Assembly (NCBI GenBank): GCA_036226585.1
Contig: CP108997.1
Location: 1,550,001 to 1,614,000 of the forward strand
DNA: 64,000 bases
Reading direction: 5' to 3'
Source of the DNA: Streptomyces sp. NBC_00708
GTDB lineage: Bacteria > Actinomycetota > Actinomycetes > Streptomycetales > Streptomycetaceae
Under the pieces are notes generated by a model. The model did no database searches. It saw nothing but the letters and a program-made list of their open reading frames with translations, and had not been told where the DNA came from. The position numbers were made by a program, and so were the translations under genes. The first letter of the stretch is position 1. Each line of letters begins with the position of its first letter. Positions 10,614 through 21,115 of the stretch are shown piece after piece.

Positions 10614-10695
10614 GGGGTTTCCTCCCGGGCGGGGGGTGGGGGTTCCTAGGAGCGCGTCCGGACGCTGTGGAGGAGCATCAACCGTTGTCGGGGAC

Positions 10696-10829
10696 GGGTC
10701 AACACGCTTGAATGCGGGTGAACACCGCGGTGTGAACGCCCGGGGCCCCGGTGTGAACACGCGCCCCCGGCCACCTGCGGACCGGCACCCGTCGGCGCGG
10801 CCCCGTGCCCGGCCGGCGTGAACGTTCAC
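10696..10829. promoter_or_regulatory. Cluster of GTGAAC/GTTCAC repeats in the divergent promoter region
   Basis: Between the protease and the regulator the hexamer GTGAAC occurs on the plus strand at 10718-10723, 10732-10737, 10753-10758 and 10818-10823. Two of these lie in perfect 12-base palindromes: ACACCGCGGTGT (10722-10733) and GTGAACGTTCAC (10818-10829). The latter lies three bases upstream of the regulator's GGAGG Shine-Dalgarno. This looks like a multi-site operator, most simply for the XRE-type protein. The GTTCAC cores also resemble PHO-box units, but the spacing is not the regular 11 bases. Confidence 0.55.
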
Positions 10830-10840
10830 CTGGAGGACCC

Positions 10841-11767
10841 ATGCGGCACACCGAGGCCGAACTGGCGCAGGTGCTGCACACCGGACCGTTCCACCTGGCG
10901 CTGCGCACCGCGCTCTCGGTGCGCGGGCTGCCGCTCCAGCGGGTCCGGCACCATCTGGCGCATCGCGGGGTCAAGGTCGGGGTGACCAGCCTGAGTTACT
11001 GGCAGCAGGGCGCCCGCCGCCCGCAGCGCCCGGAGTCGCTGCGGGCCGTGAAGGCCCTGGAGGAGGTCCTGGACCTGCCGGTGAACTCGCTGCTCGGGCT
11101 GCTGGGCGCCGAGGAGCCCCGCCCGGACGCCGACCGTCCGCCCGCCCGCACCTACCGCTCGCTGGTGGAGGCGTCCGGGGCGGTGGAGCGGCTGCTCGCG
11201 GGGATGGAGTCACCGGCGGACGGCGGGCTGCACACCGTGGGCCACCAGGAGCGGGTGCGGATCGGGCCGGGGCGCCAGATGCAGTACCGGGCCTCCCAGC
11301 ATGTGGTGCGCGCCCATCGGGACGGCATCGACCGCTATCTCGCGGTGTACGTCGGCGATCCGGGCTGCGATCCGGCTCAGGTCGCCGTGCACGCCCGGGA
11401 GAACTGCCGGACGGGCCGGATCCGCTGGGACCGGGAGACGGGGGTGCTGGTCGCCGAGCTGCTGTTCGACACCCGGCTGCGGGCGGGCGACACGTATCTG
11501 TTCGGCTACGGCTTCGAGGACGGTACGGGCGGGCCCTGCGACGAGTACATGCGCGGCTTCACCTTCGGCGGCGGGCAGTACGTGCTCCAGGTCGGGTTCG
11601 ACGAGGAGGCGCTGCCGGTGCGGTGCCGCAGCTTCGCCCAGGCGTCGGCGGGCGCGCCCCGGGGCGCGCGGGCGGACCTCACGCTGACCGGCCGGCACCG
11701 GACCGTGCATCTGGTGGAGCAGGGGGTGCGGCCGGGGCTGGTGGGGATCGACTGGGACTGGGAGTGA
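10841..11767 (+). CDS. XRE-type helix-turn-helix transcriptional regulator
   Basis: ATG 10841 follows GGAGG by four bases, so I prefer it to the in-frame ATG at 10805, giving 308 residues. Residues about 15-85 form a Cro/C1-like DNA-binding domain (FHLALRTALSVRGLPLQRVRHHLAHRG, SYWQQGARRPQRPESLRAVKALEEVL). The remaining 200 residues are an uncharacterised sensor-like domain (RMQYRASQHVVRAHRDGIDRYLAVYVGD, LLFDTRLRAGDTYLFGYGFED). Similar proteins are common in Streptomyces and sit next to secreted-protein genes. It is divergent from the protease operon, and the GTGAAC repeats between them suggest local or self regulation, which is inference. Confidence 0.8.
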   Translation: MRHTEAELAQVLHTGPFHLALRTALSVRGLPLQRVRHHLAHRGVKVGVTSLSYWQQGARRPQRPESLRAVKALEEVLDLPVNSLLGLLGAEEPRPDADRPPARTYRSLVEASGAVERLLAGMESPADGGLHTVGHQERVRIGPGRQMQYRASQHVVRAHRDGIDRYLAVYVGDPGCDPAQVAVHARENCRTGRIRWDRETGVLVAELLFDTRLRAGDTYLFGYGFEDGTGGPCDEYMRGFTFGGGQYVLQVGFDEEALPVRCRSFAQASAGAPRGARADLTLTGRHRTVHLVEQGVRPGLVGIDWDWE

Positions 11768-11792
11768 GACCGGCGGGCCGGCCGGGGCCGGG

Positions 11793-12221
11793 TCAGGCCT
11801 CCGGGCCGGCGATCAGCCTTCCGCCCTCGACGCGGACCGGGACGGAGGGCAGCGGCACGGTCGCGGGGCCGTGCACGGCCTTGCCGGTCGTCGTGTCGAA
11901 GCGGCTGCCGTGGCAGGGGCAGTGGCCCTCGTTCTTCTCGACCCGGTCCAGCAGGCAGCCGGCGTGGGTGCACTGGGCGCTGAACGCCTTGAACTCGCCC
12001 TTGGCCGGGCAGGCGACGACGACGCGCTGCTCGCGGTAGAGCTTGGACTCGCCGACGGGAATCTCGTCCGGGGTGCCGAGCTCGACGGGGGCGGTGGGGG
12101 TCGGCGTCTGGGCGTGGCCGAGCTTCGAGTCGGTCGAGCAGGCGGCCGCCCCCAGCCCGGCGACGCCCGCGAGGGCGGCGCCCTTCAGCACGGTGCGGCG
12201 GGCGGCGGGCTGGCCGGACAT
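11793..12221 (-). CDS. Rieske [2Fe-2S] lipoprotein, Tat-exported
   Basis: The 142-residue protein starts with a twin-arginine signal (ARRTVLKGAALAG) ending in a lipobox-like AAAC28, so it is probably exported folded and lipidated. The Rieske ligands are plain: Cys84 and His86 in CTHAGC, Cys101 and His104 in CPCHGS, with Cys89 and Cys103 placed for the disulfide. The redox partner is unknown; no dehydrogenase or cytochrome gene is nearby. The gene stands alone, convergent with the XRE regulator and upstream of a region leading to uvrA. Certainty is high for the fold and low for the role. Confidence 0.92.
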   Translation of the reverse strand: MSGQPAARRTVLKGAALAGVAGLGAAACSTDSKLGHAQTPTPTAPVELGTPDEIPVGESKLYREQRVVVACPAKGEFKAFSAQCTHAGCLLDRVEKNEGHCPCHGSRFDTTTGKAVHGPATVPLPSVPVRVEGGRLIAGPEA

Positions 12222-12373
12222 ACGGTCTCCACGGGTCGGGGCGTCAGGGGCAGAGCGGAGGACCGTGCCGGAGCTGCCCGGGGCGGCGGCGGCATCGGTG
12301 ACGTAACCGACGATACCGGCGCAGGCGGACGTCGCCGCGCGCGGCCCGGCCCTGCCGGGTCGCGGCCGGTCGG

Positions 12374-12393
12374 GGTCGGTCGGTCGGTCGGTC
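12374..12393. repeat. GGTC tetranucleotide tandem repeat (5 copies)
   Basis: Five consecutive GGTC units lie in the 265-base interval between the Rieske gene start and the uvrA stop. The tract is potentially slippage-prone and no function is evident. Confidence 0.8.
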
Positions 12394-12435
12394 GGCGGGA
12401 ACGAGGCCCGGGGCGGCAGGGGGCGGAAACGCGGC

Positions 12436-12468
12436 GAGGCGGCGCCCCCTCGCAGGGGTCGCCACCTC
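12436..12468 (-). terminator. Terminator downstream of uvrA
   Basis: Interrupted hairpin: GAGG/CCTC, GGCG/CGCC and CCCCT/AGGGG helices separated by single mismatches, with a CGC loop, about 20 bases after the uvrA stop codon. Confidence 0.65.
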
Positions 12469-12486
12469 GCACCGTGTGCCCCGGTG

Positions 12487-15513
<3,027 letters not shown>

Positions 15514-15614
15514 GCCGGTCCGCACCTTTCTGGAGAGAAGCGGGGGAACTGAGCCCCCGGCCCAGGTTATGGGGGGCGCCACAGCGGTGTACGAAGCTTT
15601 CGACTTCGAGCGTA

Positions 15615-15630
15615 TAGCACGCACATTCGA
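15615..15630 (-). promoter_or_regulatory. Candidate LexA (SOS) box overlapping the uvrA -10
   Basis: On the minus strand TCGAAT-GTGC-GTGCTA matches the actinobacterial SOS consensus TCGAAC-N4-GTTCGA at nine of twelve positions. It overlaps a possible -10 (TATACG, 15616-15611). uvrA is LexA-controlled in many bacteria. It is a degenerate match only. Confidence 0.35.
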
Positions 15631-15689
15631 ATTGCGGACGGCTGAGAACTCCTTCACCCGAACGAGTGGCCGGGGCTAGGCTCCGCCCC

Positions 15690-16379
15690 ATGACTGATCA
15701 TGCGCACGACCTGGCAGCACTGCGTGAAGCGACCGATCGGCTGCTCACCGCCACGGCGAAAATCGACGACGCGGCCCTGACCGAGCCGTCACGCCTGCCG
15801 GGCTGGAGTCGCGGTCATGTCGTCGCGCACCTCTCTCGTAACGCCGACGCCCTCGTAAATGTTCTCCGGGGCCTGCCGATGTACGCAGACAGCGAAACCC
15901 GCGACCGTGACATCGAGCGGGACGCCTCCCGGTCGCGGGCGGAGCAGCTGGCCGACCTGACGGCGACCGCGGCCCGCTTCGCCGAGGCGGCCGCGGATCC
16001 CGCGGACTGGTCGCGCACGGTGACCCTGCGCAACGGCGTGACGGACTCGGCCTCCCGGGTGCCCTTCCGGCGCCGCGTCGAGGTGGAGCTGCACCACGTC
16101 GACCTGGACGTGGGCTACGAGCTGGAGGATCTGCCGGACGAGTTCGTCGCACGGGAGATCGACTTCCTGGCCGAGCGGTTCGGCAGGCACCCCGAGGTCG
16201 TGCCGACGGGGCTGGCCGACGGCACCGGGCGCTACTGGACGACCGGCGGCGGCGCGGAGGGCGGGCCCGTCGCGGTCCGGGGCGCGGCCGTCGAACTGAT
16301 GGGGTGGCTCAGCGGGCGGCGCGACGGCTCGGCGCTGACGGTCGAGGGCGGAACGCTTCCGGCGCTGCCCCCGCTATAG
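15690..16379 (+). CDS. DinB/maleylpyruvate isomerase-like (MDMPI) family protein
   Basis: The start is ATG 15690 (MTDHAHDLAALREATDRLL), seven bases after a possible TAGGCT -10, giving 229 residues. Residues 1-150 show the DinB/mycothiol-dependent maleylpyruvate isomerase N-terminal helical bundle (LTEPSRLPGWSRGHVVAHLSRNADAL, VEVELHHVDLDVGYE), which places metal-binding His residues at about 45 and 143. A C-terminal SCP2-like part follows. These enzymes use mycothiol as co-substrate; which substrate applies here is unknown. It is divergent from uvrA and followed ten bases later by the MBL-fold gene on the same strand, so probably co-transcribed. Confidence 0.8.
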   Translation: MTDHAHDLAALREATDRLLTATAKIDDAALTEPSRLPGWSRGHVVAHLSRNADALVNVLRGLPMYADSETRDRDIERDASRSRAEQLADLTATAARFAEAAADPADWSRTVTLRNGVTDSASRVPFRRRVEVELHHVDLDVGYELEDLPDEFVAREIDFLAERFGRHPEVVPTGLADGTGRYWTTGGGAEGGPVAVRGAAVELMGWLSGRRDGSALTVEGGTLPALPPL

Positions 16380-16389
16380 GCTGACGTAC

Positions 16390-17046
16390 ATGACGTACAG
16401 CGGAGCGGTGAGGGTCGGCGGGCCCGCCGACGTGCACGAACTGACGGATCTGATGATCTCGAAGGCCGCCGTCGGCCCGATGGACAACAACGCCTATCTG
16501 CTGCGCTGCCGGGCCACCGGCGAGCAGCTGCTGATCGACGCGGCCGCCGACGCCGGGACGCTGCTGCGCCTGATCGGTGACGACTCGATCGTCTCGGTCG
16601 TCACCACCCACCGGCACCGCGACCACTGGACGGCACTGGCCGAGGTGGTCGCGGCCACCGGGGCCCGCACCTACGCCGGGCGGTACGACGCCGAGGGCAT
16701 CGAGGTACCGACGGAGGTGCTCGTCGAGGACGGCGACACCATCCGGGTGGGTGAGGTGGCGCTCACCGCCCGCCACCTCACCGGGCACACCCCGGGCTCG
16801 ATCACGCTCCTGTACGACGACCCGCACGGGGCGCCGCACCTGTTCACCGGGGACTGCCTCTTCCCCGGCGGGGTCGGCAACACCCACAAGGACCCCGAGG
16901 CGTTCGCGAGCCTGCTGCACGACGTGGAGACCAAGCTCTTCGCCCCGCTGCCCGACGAGACCTGGGTCTACCCGGGCCACGGGCGCGACACCACGCTGGG
17001 GGACGAACGTCCCCACCTGTCCGAGTGGCGCGCCCGGGGCTGGTGA
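16390..17046 (+). CDS. MBL-fold hydrolase, glyoxalase II-like
   Basis: The 218-residue metallo-beta-lactamase-fold protein has the metal-binding THRHRDHW motif at about residues 75-82. Further ligands are GHTPGSITLLY, FTGDCLFPGG and the late GHGRDTTL. Size and motifs fit small glyoxalase II-like or persulfide dioxygenase-like hydrolases acting on thiol esters. Next to a mycothiol-dependent-type gene, a role on mycothiol conjugates is plausible but unproven. It ends seven bases before the terC stop on the other strand. Confidence 0.85.
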   Translation: MTYSGAVRVGGPADVHELTDLMISKAAVGPMDNNAYLLRCRATGEQLLIDAAADAGTLLRLIGDDSIVSVVTTHRHRDHWTALAEVVAATGARTYAGRYDAEGIEVPTEVLVEDGDTIRVGEVALTARHLTGHTPGSITLLYDDPHGAPHLFTGDCLFPGGVGNTHKDPEAFASLLHDVETKLFAPLPDETWVYPGHGRDTTLGDERPHLSEWRARGW

Positions 17047-17053
17047 GCGGCGG

Positions 17054-18028
17054 CTAGACGCGGTCCTCGGCCTTCTCGCGGGCCTCGGCCTGCTTCCTGT
17101 TGGCCATCAGGCTGGTGATCGTGGTGATCACCAGCACCCCGCAGATGACGCCGAGCGAGACCGGGATGGAGATCTCGGGGACGTGCACCCCGGACTCGTG
17201 CAGGGCGTGCAGCACCAGCTTGACGCCGATGAAGCCGAGGATCACCGACAGCCCGTAGCTGAGGTGGACCAGCTTCTTCAGCAGACCGCCGATCAGGAAG
17301 TACAGCTGCCGCAGACCCATCAGGGCGAAGGCGTTGGCGGTGAAGACGATGTACGGGTCCTGGGTGAGGCCGAAGATCGCCGGGATGGAGTCCAGCGCGA
17401 ACAGCACATCGGTGGTGCCGATGGCGAGCATGACGACCATCAGGGGGGTCATGACGCGCTTGCCGTTGTTGCGGATGAAGAGCTTCGTGCCGTGGTACCG
17501 GTCGGCGACGCCGAAGCGGCGCTCGATGTTCTTCAGGAGGCGGTTCTCCTCGAACTCCTCGTCCTCCTCGTCGGCCCGCGCCTCCTGGATGAGCTTCCAG
17601 GCGGTGTAGATCAGGAACGCGCCGAAGATGTAGAAGACCCACGAGAAGTTGGCGATGACCGCGGCGCCGGCGGCGATGAAGACCGCCCGCAGCACCAGCG
17701 CGATCAGCACGCCGATCAGCAGCACCCGCTGCTGGAGGTGGGAGGGCACCGAGAACTTCGCCATGATCAGCACGAAGACGAAGAGGTTGTCGACGCTGAG
17801 CGACTTCTCGGTGATGTAGCCCGCGAAGAACTCGCCCGATGCCTGGCTCTCACCGGCCACGAGCAGTGCGAGCCCGAAGAGGGCTGCCAGCACGATCCAG
17901 ACGATCGTCCAGATCCCGGCTTCCTTGGTCGACACGTCATGGGGCTTGCGCCCGATGAAGAAGTCGACGGCGATGAGGGCGCACAGACCAAGGATGGTCA
18001 GCGCCCAGAGGGTCCATGAAACGTCCAC
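17054..18028 (-). CDS. TerC/Alx-family integral membrane protein, probable manganese exporter
   Basis: The 324-residue polytopic protein has about seven to nine hydrophobic segments and the TerC landmarks: SLSVDNLFVFVLI with conserved Asp, the acidic cytoplasmic loop EEDEEFEENRLLKN, and FALDSIPAIFGLTQDPY. TerC/Alx proteins are now linked to Mn2+ export and metalation of secreted proteins as well as tellurite resistance. The GTG start at 18028 follows a GGAGG Shine-Dalgarno by only four bases, and that element is the 3' arm of a 10-bp helix in the leader. The leader looks like a yybP-ykoY Mn2+ riboswitch, which supports the Mn2+ export role. Two TerD-type genes lie upstream on the same strand. 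Confidence 0.93.
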   Translation of the reverse strand: MDVSWTLWALTILGLCALIAVDFFIGRKPHDVSTKEAGIWTIVWIVLAALFGLALLVAGESQASGEFFAGYITEKSLSVDNLFVFVLIMAKFSVPSHLQQRVLLIGVLIALVLRAVFIAAGAAVIANFSWVFYIFGAFLIYTAWKLIQEARADEEDEEFEENRLLKNIERRFGVADRYHGTKLFIRNNGKRVMTPLMVVMLAIGTTDVLFALDSIPAIFGLTQDPYIVFTANAFALMGLRQLYFLIGGLLKKLVHLSYGLSVILGFIGVKLVLHALHESGVHVPEISIPVSLGVICGVLVITTITSLMANRKQAEAREKAEDRV

Positions 18029-18032
18029 TGCG

Positions 18033-18185
18033 CCTCCGGCAGTTCGCTACGGGCTACTGATCAGCGTCGTCGCTGCCGGAGGTCTCTTCCACCCGGGCAC
18101 GCGGGCTGCGCGCCTGGGCCGGCGCCCCGGGACCGGTCACAGTCCGTACTGACGGGAACGCCGCGTATGGGAGTACTCCCCTCCG
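18033..18185 (-). ncRNA. yybP-ykoY manganese riboswitch upstream of terC
   Basis: Read on the minus strand, the leader begins with helix arm CGGAGG (18185-18180), flowing into GGGGAGTA (18181-18174). It continues with CCCGTCAGTACGG, then AAGAGACC (18088-18081) and CCTCCG (18082-18077). P1 would be CGGAGG/CCTCCG. The same CCTCCGGCAG (18082-18073) is perfectly complementary over 10 bp to CTGCCGGAGG (18042-18033), which contains the terC Shine-Dalgarno. The two helices exclude each other: ligand-bound P1 frees the ribosome site, and its absence buries it. The GGGGAGTA and AAGAGACC segments resemble the conserved Mn2+-site loops of yybP-ykoY RNAs. Covariation was not tested. Confidence 0.8.
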
Positions 18186-18294
18186 CTCCATGAACGGTAC
18201 AGGAAATACCAAAGAAAGGTAAAGAGAAGCCTAAAGGATCTCCAAACGGCCAGGTCAGGGGTGGTTTACCCAGAGCTTTACGAGGGTCGGCCGG

Positions 18295-20238
18295 TCAGCG
18301 GCCCCCGGTGCGACGGGCATGGGCCACCCGGGCCAGCACCTCGTCGAGCACCGCGCTGCCCGGCGGCGTCCGCGGCGGTTCGTACGTCCACGCGTGACCG
18401 ACCCAGGGGTCGGCCAGATGGTCGTCGGCGACCGGGGTGACCCGCAGCAGCGAACGCCACAGCGGGTCGAGGATCGGACCGTACTCGGAGGCCTCCTCCC
18501 GGTCCGCGACCATCATCAGATGGACGCCCACGGAGGGGCCCTCGTCGGCGAGGTAGCGCAGCTGGGTGACCGCGCGGTCGTCGAAGCCGTGCGGGAAGTC
18601 GTTGACGATCAGCAGCTGCTCGGCCGGGTCCAGGTCCGGCGGCAGCGAGTCGGCGGCCCCGGCCCGGATCGCCATCTGCACCAGGTCCACCCGCCGGGTG
18701 AGGTGGGCGAGGACCGTGGAGACGCCCTGTGCCCCGGTCGCGGGCGGCGACGGCAGGACGCCGGACCGGACCAGCGGCGCGAGCGCCCCGGCGGCCGAGC
18801 CGGCCGGGTCGATGACGTGGACCGTGAACTCGTTCGGCGGGTAGACGGCCAGCAGCCGCGCCGCGTGCAGCACGGCGGTCTCCATCGCGAGCCGGCGCAG
18901 CTCGTCCGTACCGGCCAGTGCGGCGGCCTCGGAGGCGGTGCGCCCGCTGTCGATCCACATGCCCCGTTCCAGCGGCAGCCGGACGAGCAGCGGGATGCGC
19001 AGGTCGGTGCTCTCGGGCAGGTGGAGGTCGCCGATCCGCAGCGCCATGGGGATCTCCATCGGCACCCGGTAACCGTGCCAGACGGGGTTGTCCCAGCCCG
19101 CGTAGGAGGCCGGGAGCGCGGGCTCCACGACGGCGGACTCGGCGGCCAGCTGGGCGAGGTCGCGGTCCAGCGACTCGCGGGCGCGGGCGGTCAGCTCGTC
19201 GCGCTTGGCGCGGGCCTCCTCGCGGGCCCGGTCGCCCGCGCCCCCGATGCGGCTGCGCGGGTCGGACAGGGTCCGCTCCAGCTCCTGGTCCATCCGGGAC
19301 TCGGCGAAGTCGACGGCGCTGCGGTACGCGGCGGCGGCGCGGGCCAGGTCCTCGAACATGCCCCACACCTGGTTGTACAGGCGCTCGTCCATGGACCAGC
19401 CGGTCGCGTCACCGGCCACGGGCTGGGCCGGCCGGCCGGGCTGGGCCGGCGGCGCGGTGGGAGGCGGCGGCGGGGGCGCGGTGGGCTGGCGGCGCGGGTG
19501 CGCGTAGTTGACCGGGCCGCCCGGCGCGGCCGGCTCGGCGAGCGGCTCGGGCTGCGGGGGCGCGGCCGGGGGAACCGGCGGCGGCACGGGGGGCTGCCCA
19601 TGGGTCGGTGCGGGGGCCGGGGCGGGGGTGTGCCTGACCCGGTCGGCCTCCGGGGTGCGGGGCGGTGGCGGCGCCACCGAGCGGGCCAGGCCGCGGGCGA
19701 CCGCCTCCTGGATCGTCCCGGCCAGTTCGGCGGCCCGGTCCACGCCCTGGTCGGCGAGCATGGCGGCGAGGCCGCCGGCGTAGCCCTGGCCGACCGCCCG
19801 GACCTTCCAGGCGCCCTGACGGCGGTACAGCTCCAGGGCGGCGACCGCGGACTCGCTGTCGAGCCCGGTCAGCGTGAACGTGGCGATCTCGTCGCCGTCG
19901 AGGCCGGTGACCGCGACGAAGGGCGAGGCGACGGCCCCGAACCGGGTCGGGCCGCCGGCCCCCTGCGGAAGGGCCAGCAGCACCGTCACCCGGTGCACGC
20001 CGTCGGGCAGGGCGTCGAGGTCGACGGCGAGCCGGTGGTCGGCGGCGGCCTGCCGGGACACTTCGAGGCCGTGCAGCTGCGGGGAGCCCGGGTGGGCGAC
20101 CCACTCGGTGCCGGAGACCCTGCCGTGCTCGTCGCCGAGCGTGGCACCGGCCACGACGGGCGCCCCGGCCGATATCCGGATCTCCAGACGGGTCTGGGGC
20201 AAGGTGTGGTTCTGCCCCCGGACCAGCTCGGCCGTCAT
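18295..20238 (-). CDS. TerD-domain protein fused to a large C-terminal FtsK/SpoIIIE-like module
   Basis: The protein has 647 residues. The N-terminal ~185 residues are a TerD (tellurium/calcium-binding stress) domain, with SAVAALELYRRQGAWKVRAVGQGY and a weakened Ca2+-loop region. A proline-rich linker follows (about 190-290, PPPP and APPAQP stretches), then a helical charged segment (MDQELERTLSD...AREEARAKRDELTARA). The C-terminal ~280 residues look like an FtsK/SpoIIIE-type nucleotide-binding fold (LLVRLPLERGMWIDSG, FTVHVIDPAG, LLIVNDFPHGFDDRAV, GVHLMMVADREE). I see no canonical Walker A there, so ATPase activity is doubtful. It lies between terC and a plain terD on the same strand. The role may be in a membrane-associated stress complex. 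Confidence 0.75.
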   Translation of the reverse strand: MTAELVRGQNHTLPQTRLEIRISAGAPVVAGATLGDEHGRVSGTEWVAHPGSPQLHGLEVSRQAAADHRLAVDLDALPDGVHRVTVLLALPQGAGGPTRFGAVASPFVAVTGLDGDEIATFTLTGLDSESAVAALELYRRQGAWKVRAVGQGYAGGLAAMLADQGVDRAAELAGTIQEAVARGLARSVAPPPPRTPEADRVRHTPAPAPAPTHGQPPVPPPVPPAAPPQPEPLAEPAAPGGPVNYAHPRRQPTAPPPPPPTAPPAQPGRPAQPVAGDATGWSMDERLYNQVWGMFEDLARAAAAYRSAVDFAESRMDQELERTLSDPRSRIGGAGDRAREEARAKRDELTARARESLDRDLAQLAAESAVVEPALPASYAGWDNPVWHGYRVPMEIPMALRIGDLHLPESTDLRIPLLVRLPLERGMWIDSGRTASEAAALAGTDELRRLAMETAVLHAARLLAVYPPNEFTVHVIDPAGSAAGALAPLVRSGVLPSPPATGAQGVSTVLAHLTRRVDLVQMAIRAGAADSLPPDLDPAEQLLIVNDFPHGFDDRAVTQLRYLADEGPSVGVHLMMVADREEASEYGPILDPLWRSLLRVTPVADDHLADPWVGHAWTYEPPRTPPGSAVLDEVLARVAHARRTGGR

Positions 20239-20315
20239 TGCCCTGTCCCCTCGACGAGTTGCCGCTGTGCGCGCTGTGTCTCTGCTGTGGGTGGTGCGGT
20301 GGTGCCGCGATGCGG

Positions 20316-20349
20316 GCAGCTCCCGGCGGCCGAGGCCTCCGGGAGCTGC
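20316..20349 (-). terminator. Terminator downstream of the small terD gene
   Basis: Perfect 11-bp stem GCAGCTCCCGG / CCGGGAGCTGC with a 12-base loop, about 40 bases past the stop codon and before the larger TerD-fusion gene. Confidence 0.65.
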
Positions 20350-20385
20350 GCGTACCGCGTTACGGACCTGGCGGTCCGGGGTGTC

Positions 20386-20964
20386 CTACAGGTGCGGCAG
20401 GATCGCCGGCATGAGGTCCTGGAAGGTGCGGCCGTTGGCCGGGGTGCCGATGGCGGTCATCTTCCAGGCGTTGCCCGCGCGGTGCACCTTCGCCATGATC
20501 TGCGCGGTGTACTGCCCGCCGCCGTCCAGCGTGTAGCGGGCGAGCTCCTGGCCGTTGGTCTCGTCCACGATGCGGCAGAAGGCGTTCTGCACCTCCTGGA
20601 ACGTCTGACCGGTGAAGGAGTTCACCGTGAAGACGATCTGGTCGATGTGGACCGGCACCCGCTGGAGGTCCACGAGGATCGCCTCGTCGTCGCCGCCGGA
20701 GCCGGCGCCGCCCACCAGGTTGTCCCCCGTGTGCCGCACCGAGCCGTCGTCGCTGGTGAGGTGCCGGAAGAACACGACGTCCACCGGCTGCTTGTCGGCG
20801 AACAGGACCGCCGAGGCGTCCAGGTCGATCTCCCGGGTGCGCGAGCCGAACAGACCGCGGCGCGGTGCCGCCTGCCAGCCGAGCCCCATCCGTACCGCGG
20901 TCAGGGTCCCCCCGTCGCTCTTCTGCAGGCTGATGGCCTGGCCCTTGGTCATATTGACCGTCAC
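20386..20964 (-). CDS. TerD-family stress protein
   Basis: The 192-residue single-domain TerD protein begins MTVNMTKGQAISLQKSDGG. It contains the conserved LGWQ, REIDLDASA, GDNLVGGAGSGGDDEAILVDL and FTVNSFTGQTFQEVQNAFCRIVD segments, including the acidic Ca2+-binding loop. TerD proteins of Streptomyces bind calcium and affect differentiation and tellurite tolerance. It is a separate transcription unit, judging from the hairpin downstream, but lies in the same terD-terD-terC neighbourhood. High certainty for family. Confidence 0.95.
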   Translation of the reverse strand: MTVNMTKGQAISLQKSDGGTLTAVRMGLGWQAAPRRGLFGSRTREIDLDASAVLFADKQPVDVVFFRHLTSDDGSVRHTGDNLVGGAGSGGDDEAILVDLQRVPVHIDQIVFTVNSFTGQTFQEVQNAFCRIVDETNGQELARYTLDGGGQYTAQIMAKVHRAGNAWKMTAIGTPANGRTFQDLMPAILPHL

Positions 20965-21093
20965 GCGCTGTCCCCTCTCCGCTTCCCCGCAACCGTCCTT
21001 GTGCGGTTCCCCAGCACCCTACGCAGTGGTGTCACCCGCGCGGAGGGCCTGGGCCGTTTTGTGTCGGTCCTGCAACATCCGGCCCGAACCGCC

Positions 21094-21115
21094 CGGCCGG
21101 TCAGGCCAGACCGGC
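21094..21115 (-). terminator. Short hairpin across the uvrB stop codon
   Basis: Perfect 8-bp stem GGCCGGTC / GACCGGCC with a six-base loop straddling the uvrB stop at 21101-21103. Possible terminator or mRNA-end structure. Confidence 0.45.

Noticed and set aside
10696..10760. A classical PHO box in front of the papain-like protease
   Set aside because: GTTCAC units are present on the minus strand, but their spacing (14, 10, 10) does not fit 11-base direct repeats, and half the copies are arranged as palindromes.
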